Source: Acidobacterium sp. (lineage in GTDB: Bacteria; Acidobacteriota; Terriglobia; Terriglobales; Acidobacteriaceae). Taken from it: 5,736 bases of DNA. Made by a program: the position numbers and the translations under genes. The stretch spans positions 11,471-17,206 of the forward strand of contig PMAM01000312.1 of NCBI GenBank assembly GCA_003152595.1. The letters run 5' to 3'. The notes beneath the pieces were generated by a model. The model worked only from the letters and a program-made list of their open reading frames with translations, searched no databases and was not told the DNA's origin. This document shows, in pieces, positions 1 to 3,195 of this stretch; position 1 is the first letter of the stretch, and the number at the start of each line of letters is the position of its first letter.

Positions 1-1350
1 CTGAATCCTGGACAGTCTGCGGTGCTGCAGGTCACGTTCGATCCGACGACGGCGGGAGCTGCGACCGGGTCCATCGCGATCACGAGCAATGCCGGGACGA
101 ACCCAAACCCCACGGTCACGCTGAGTGGAACGGGAACCGCGGCGGCCGGCACGCTGAATTCGCTGACCTGCGCAACTGCGTCCTACAGCGCGGCCGGAAC
201 GGACGCGTGCACCGTCACGCTGACTGCGGCGGCGCCAGCGGGCGGTACGGTGGTCACGCTGTCGAGCAGCAGTTCGTCAGTGACCCTTCCAGCTTCGGTG
301 ACGGTCGCTGCGGGATCAACAACAGCCGGATTCAACGCCGCCGTTGCGGCGGTGACATCGAATACGACGGCGACACTGACAGCGTCGGCGGGTGGAAGCA
401 CCAAGGTGTTCACGCTGCAGCTGAACGCACAAACGATCATCCTGAGCCTGAGCACGAACAGTCTTGCCTTCGGAAACGTGACGCTCAACACGCCGACCAG
501 CCAGTCGGTGACTCTCACCTCGTCGGGCACATCGCCGCTGACGATCAGTGCGGCGACACTGACGGGGACAGGATTCACGATGACCGGGGCGACTTTCCCG
601 GTGACGCTGAATCCTGGACAGTCTGCGGTGCTGCAGGTGACGTTCGATCCGACGACGGCGGGCGCAGCGACCGGGTCCATTGCGATCACGAGCAATGCCG
701 GGACGAACCCAAACCCCACGATCACGCTGAGCGGAACGGGAGGCGCGGCGGCCGGGACGCTGAATTCGCTGACGTGCGCAACTGCGTCCTACAGCGCGGC
801 CGGAACGGACGCGTGCACCGTCACGCTGACGGCGGCGGCGGGGACGGGCGGGTTGGCTGTAACCCTGGCCAGTAACAACGCCGCGGTCACTGTGCCGGCA
901 TCGGTGACGGTGGCGGCTGGTTCGACCAGCGCCGCATTCACAGCCACGGTCGCGGCCGTGACCTCAACACAAACAGTCACGCTGACGGCAACGGCGAGCG
1001 GTCTGGCGAAGACGTTCAACATCCAGTTGAGCGGCGGATCGCCGGGCCTGACGCTAAGCTCGACGACGGTGGCCTTCGGCAACGTCAACCTGAACACGCC
1101 TGCGACGCAGACGGTGACTCTCACGTCTTCTGGCGGAGGACCGGTGACGGTGAGCGCAGCCACGCTGACCGGAACCGGATTCACGATGTCGGGAATTAAC
1201 TTCCCGGTAACGCTGAATCCGGGGCAGACAGCGGTGCTGAGTCTGCAGTTCGATCCGACTACCGCGGGCGCCGCAACCGGGCTGGTGACGATCACCAGCA
1301 ATGCGGCGAGCGGCGCAACGCAGACCATCACGCTGACCGGTACCGGCGTA
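1..1350 (+). repeat. 606-bp tandem composite coding repeat (two full units plus part of a third)
   Basis: The sequence beginning 'ctgaatcctggacag' at 1 recurs at 607 and, diverged, at 1213, so the period is exactly 606 bp (202 codons). One unit covers the end of one ASH domain, a Cys-pair Ig-like domain and the start of the next ASH domain. The third copy (1213-about 1350) contains only the ASH end and then passes into the fibronectin domain. Bases 1-234 and 607-840 differ at only 11 sites by my count (about 95% identity), whereas the next 200 bases of each unit are visibly far more diverged. Confidence 0.93.
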
Positions 1351-1605
1351 GCCCCCACCTCGTATGAAGTGCAGCTGAGCTGGACGGCTCCGGCGAGCAG
1401 TACGGATCCGGTGGTGAGTTACAACGTCTACCGGTCCACCGGCACGGGTAGCTATCAGAAGCTGAATACGGCGGTGAATACGCCAACCACTTACACGGAT
1501 ACCACAGTGCAGAGTGGATCGACTTACAACTATCAAGTGACAAGCGTGGATGCGTCGGGGGTGGAAAGCGCACCTTCCAACGTCTACACCGCGGCGATCC
1601 CGTAG
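1..1605 (+). CDS. Choice-of-anchor D (ASH) / Ig-like repeat protein with C-terminal fibronectin type III domain, 5'-truncated
   Basis: The frame is open from base 1 and ends at TAG 1603-1605, giving 534 visible residues. The true start and any signal peptide lie upstream; the first CTG and GTG codons are not credible starts. Domains, numbered from the first visible Leu: partial ASH domain 1-45, Cys-pair Ig-like domain about 50-142, ASH about 147-247, second Cys-pair domain about 252-344, ASH about 349-449, fibronectin type III 451-534. ASH hallmarks are the 'LAFGNV', 'TLTSSG', 'GFTM' and 'FDPTTAGAATG' blocks. The last domain shows 'LSWTAP', 'YNVYRST' and 'YQVTSVDASG'. The protein is rich in Thr, Ser, Ala and Gly, with no membrane segment or sorting signal at its end. 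Its only four cysteines form two pairs (57/70 and 259/272), which suits a secreted protein. Such proteins are common in Acidobacteriota and lack a known biochemical role; surface binding is an inference. It is convergent with the dehydrogenase gene. Confidence 0.9.
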   Translation: MNPGQSAVLQVTFDPTTAGAATGSIAITSNAGTNPNPTVTLSGTGTAAAGTLNSLTCATASYSAAGTDACTVTLTAAAPAGGTVVTLSSSSSSVTLPASVTVAAGSTTAGFNAAVAAVTSNTTATLTASAGGSTKVFTLQLNAQTIILSLSTNSLAFGNVTLNTPTSQSVTLTSSGTSPLTISAATLTGTGFTMTGATFPVTLNPGQSAVLQVTFDPTTAGAATGSIAITSNAGTNPNPTITLSGTGGAAAGTLNSLTCATASYSAAGTDACTVTLTAAAGTGGLAVTLASNNAAVTVPASVTVAAGSTSAAFTATVAAVTSTQTVTLTATASGLAKTFNIQLSGGSPGLTLSSTTVAFGNVNLNTPATQTVTLTSSGGGPVTVSAATLTGTGFTMSGINFPVTLNPGQTAVLSLQFDPTTAGAATGLVTITSNAASGATQTITLTGTGVAPTSYEVQLSWTAPASSTDPVVSYNVYRSTGTGSYQKLNTAVNTPTTYTDTTVQSGSTYNYQVTSVDASGVESAPSNVYTAAIP

Positions 1606-1612
1606 TACGCCG

Positions 1613-1682
1613 CGCCGTTGCAAAACAAAAGGCCCGCCATAGTGTATGGCGGGCCTTTCTTGTTGCTGAAAGTTCAACGGCG
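1613..1682. repeat. 8-bp inverted repeat enclosing the terminator hairpin
   Basis: CGCCGTTG at 1613-1620 is the exact reverse complement of CAACGGCG at 1675-1682, so these arms could close a helix around the terminator hairpin at 1628-1658. A third related copy, CCGTTG at 1691-1696, could instead pair with CAACGG at 1675-1680. The arms are short and GC-rich, so chance pairing is possible; no function is claimed. Confidence 0.4.
1628..1658. terminator. Bidirectional intrinsic terminator between convergent genes
   Basis: The arms AAAGGCCCGCCAT (1628-1640) and ATGGCGGGCCTTT (1646-1658) are perfect reverse complements: 13 bp with a 5-nt loop. The + strand transcript continues with TTTCTTGTT and the - strand transcript with CTTTTGTTTTG, so a U-rich tract follows the stem in both directions. 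It lies 22 bp past the stop of the + strand repeat gene and 59 bp past the stop of the - strand dehydrogenase, as expected for a shared terminator of a convergent pair. Confidence 0.93.
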
Positions 1683-1717
1683 ACTCAAGTCCGTTGCTTA
1701 ATTAACTTCTGAAGGAA

Positions 1718-3064
1718 TCAGCACCGGACGATGTTCGTGGCCTCGATGCCGCGGGTGGCGTTGCGGGTGTCGACGACCAACTTCGCTTTGGCGACGATGC
1801 CGGGATAGTCATACTGCGAGTGATCCGTTACGATCACGACGCAGTCGAATTCCGGAATCTGTTCCAGCGGAGTGCTGGTCATATTCAGCGCGTACTTCCG
1901 TCCCTGGCCGACGGTGGGAAAGAAAGGATCGTTGTAGGCCACCTGTGCTCCGCGTTTCTGCAGCAACTCGATGATGGTGAGCGAGGGCGATTCGCGCAGG
2001 TCATCGATGTCACGCTTGTAGGCCATCCCGAGAATCAGGACGCGCGCACCGCGCAATGCTTTGCCCTGCTGGCTCATGGCCTCGACGATGTTATCGACGA
2101 CGAAGTAGGGCATGCCGATGTTGATTTCGCCAGCCAGTTCGATGAAGCGCGTCCGGAAGTCAAATTCCTTTGCCTTCCAGGAGAGGTAGAAGGGATCGAT
2201 GGGGATGCAGTGGCCGCCCAGTCCGGGTCCCGGATAGAAGGCCTGAAAGCCGAAGGGCTTGGTCTTGGCCGCATCGATGACTTCAAACGGGTCGATGCCC
2301 ATCCGCATGCACAACTGCTTGAGCTCATTGACGAGCGCGATGTTGACGCAGCGATAGATGTTCTCAAGCAGCTTGGTCATCTCAGCAGCGGCCGGGGAGG
2401 AGACGGGGACGGTACGATTGAAGATGGTGCTATAGAGAGCGGAGGCAAGGTCGCGGGCGACGGGCCCGCAGCCGCCAACCACTTTGGGAATATCGCGCCG
2501 GGCGACGGTATCGTTGCCCGGATCCTCGCGTTCCGGCGAGAACGCGACATAGAAGCCACCATTGGAGGCGTCACGTGCAACCTTCAGACCGGCCGGATTT
2601 CCCTTCTCGAGCAGCGGGACCATGACCTCTTCGGTGGTGCCGGGATAGGTGGTGCTCTCGAGAATGATGAGCTGGCCTTCGTGCACGTACGGCGCCAGAC
2701 TCTTGACGGTGCCGGTGACATAGCTCAGGTCAGGCTCATGGTACTCGTTCAGCGGGGTGGGCACGCAGATGATAACCACGTCCATCTGGGCGATCCGGCT
2801 GTAGTCGGAAGTTGCGGCGAATCCTTTTTGCCTCGCCATCCCGATCTCGGTGGAGGGAATGCGCACGATGTAGGAGCCGCCCCCATTCAGGGTGTCTACC
2901 TTGCGCGCGTCGATATCGAAACCGGTAACGCGGAAACGCTCTTCGCTGAAGAGGAGTGCGAGCGGGAGGCCGACATAGCCCATGCCTACGATGCCGATGC
3001 GGGCCTGACGGGACTGAAGACGCTCTCGAAATTCTGCGGTTCTGTCGACGGAAGTCACGGACAT
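1718..3064 (-). CDS. Nucleotide sugar dehydrogenase, probably UDP-N-acetylglucosamine 6-dehydrogenase (WbpA-like)
   Basis: Complete 448-residue member of the UDP-glucose/GDP-mannose dehydrogenase family. It is expected to oxidise C6 of a UDP-hexose twice with two NAD+, giving a UDP-uronic acid for capsule, O-antigen or exopolysaccharide synthesis in the cytoplasm. The N-terminal Rossmann domain has 'GMGYVG' at 27-32 and an acidic strand end at Asp50. Other landmarks are 'LESTTYPGTTEE' (135-146), 'FSPEREDPGN' (175-184), 'EMTKLLEN' with Lys231 and Asn235, and the active-site block 'GLGGHCIPIDP' with nucleophile Cys286. The UDP-binding C-terminal domain has 'GMAYKRDIDDLRESP' (346-360). The 'PFGFQAFYPGPGLGGHC' form resembles WbpA and TviB enzymes more than WecC or plain UDP-glucose dehydrogenase, as I recall them, so UDP-GlcNAc is the likeliest substrate; this is inferred. 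The length is normal and no key residue is missing. The ATG at 3064 is supported by AGGTGA just upstream and puts the dinucleotide fold 21 residues in. No other sugar gene is in the window. Confidence 0.96.
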   Translation of the reverse strand: MSVTSVDRTAEFRERLQSRQARIGIVGMGYVGLPLALLFSEERFRVTGFDIDARKVDTLNGGGSYIVRIPSTEIGMARQKGFAATSDYSRIAQMDVVIICVPTPLNEYHEPDLSYVTGTVKSLAPYVHEGQLIILESTTYPGTTEEVMVPLLEKGNPAGLKVARDASNGGFYVAFSPEREDPGNDTVARRDIPKVVGGCGPVARDLASALYSTIFNRTVPVSSPAAAEMTKLLENIYRCVNIALVNELKQLCMRMGIDPFEVIDAAKTKPFGFQAFYPGPGLGGHCIPIDPFYLSWKAKEFDFRTRFIELAGEINIGMPYFVVDNIVEAMSQQGKALRGARVLILGMAYKRDIDDLRESPSLTIIELLQKRGAQVAYNDPFFPTVGQGRKYALNMTSTPLEQIPEFDCVVIVTDHSQYDYPGIVAKAKLVVDTRNATRGIEATNIVRC

Positions 3065-3067
3065 GAA

Positions 3068-3073
3068 TCACCT
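3068..3073 (-). promoter_or_regulatory. Shine-Dalgarno sequence of the dehydrogenase gene
   Basis: The - strand reads AGGTGA, then TTC, then the ATG at 3064. AGGTGA matches the anti-Shine-Dalgarno well, though at the short end of normal spacing. It supports this start over internal Met codons. The AGG is also the end of a repeated ATTTCAGG element (see 3071-3105). Confidence 0.75.
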
Positions 3074-3105
3074 GAAATTTGGGCAACGAAAAGTTGCCCT
3101 GAAAT
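3071..3105 (-). promoter_or_regulatory. Leader element of the dehydrogenase gene: stem-loop flanked by ATTTCAGG direct repeats
   Basis: On the - strand the 8-mer ATTTCAGG occurs twice, at 3098-3105 and 3071-3078, 27 bp apart. Between them lies a perfect 7-bp stem (GGGCAAC/GTTGCCC, 3081-3087 with 3093-3099) with a 5-nt loop. The downstream repeat ends within the ribosome binding site, and the stem base is about 7 nt before it. The arrangement could be an operator, an RNA structure affecting translation, or chance. I found no convincing -35/-10 pair in the 131-bp gap and no known riboswitch class. Confidence 0.45.
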
Positions 3106-3122
3106 GGTTATTGGGACGATTG

Positions 3123-3179
3123 GGGACAACAGACTCCCCCCGAGGATTTTGTATCACCTCGGGGAGAGTCGTGTGTCCC
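3123..3179 (-). terminator. Long hairpin after the Ig-repeat gene, probable transcript end without a U-tract
   Basis: Bases 3123-3145 and 3157-3179 pair over about 22 bp around an 11-nt loop. The core is a 14-bp helix (3132-3145 with 3157-3170), continued by ACA/TGT and GGGAC/GTCCC pairs, with single bulged bases at 3128 and 3171. One C/A mismatch on the + strand (3137/3165) becomes a G-U wobble in the - strand RNA, so the structure is better in the direction of the neighbouring genes. It starts 16 nt after the stop of the repeat gene. No U-run follows, so it may be a Rho-associated or RNA-stabilising 3' end, or a leader structure of the dehydrogenase gene. Confidence 0.6.
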
Positions 3180-3195
3180 ACTTACTGGTTAGAAG

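Noticed and set aside
183..1677. Several - and + strand open frames (183-725, 207-875, 789-1358, 1054-1677, 1328-1573) overlapping the ASH repeat gene
   Set aside because: They are shadows of a repetitive GC-rich gene: the copies share the same 606-bp periodicity and show no independent ribosome site or domain.
3065..3195. A sigma-70-like promoter for the dehydrogenase gene, including a CAAAAT candidate -10 in the hairpin loop
   Set aside because: The candidate -10 matches poorly, no acceptable -35 lies at 16-18 bp, and it would sit inside a stable hairpin.
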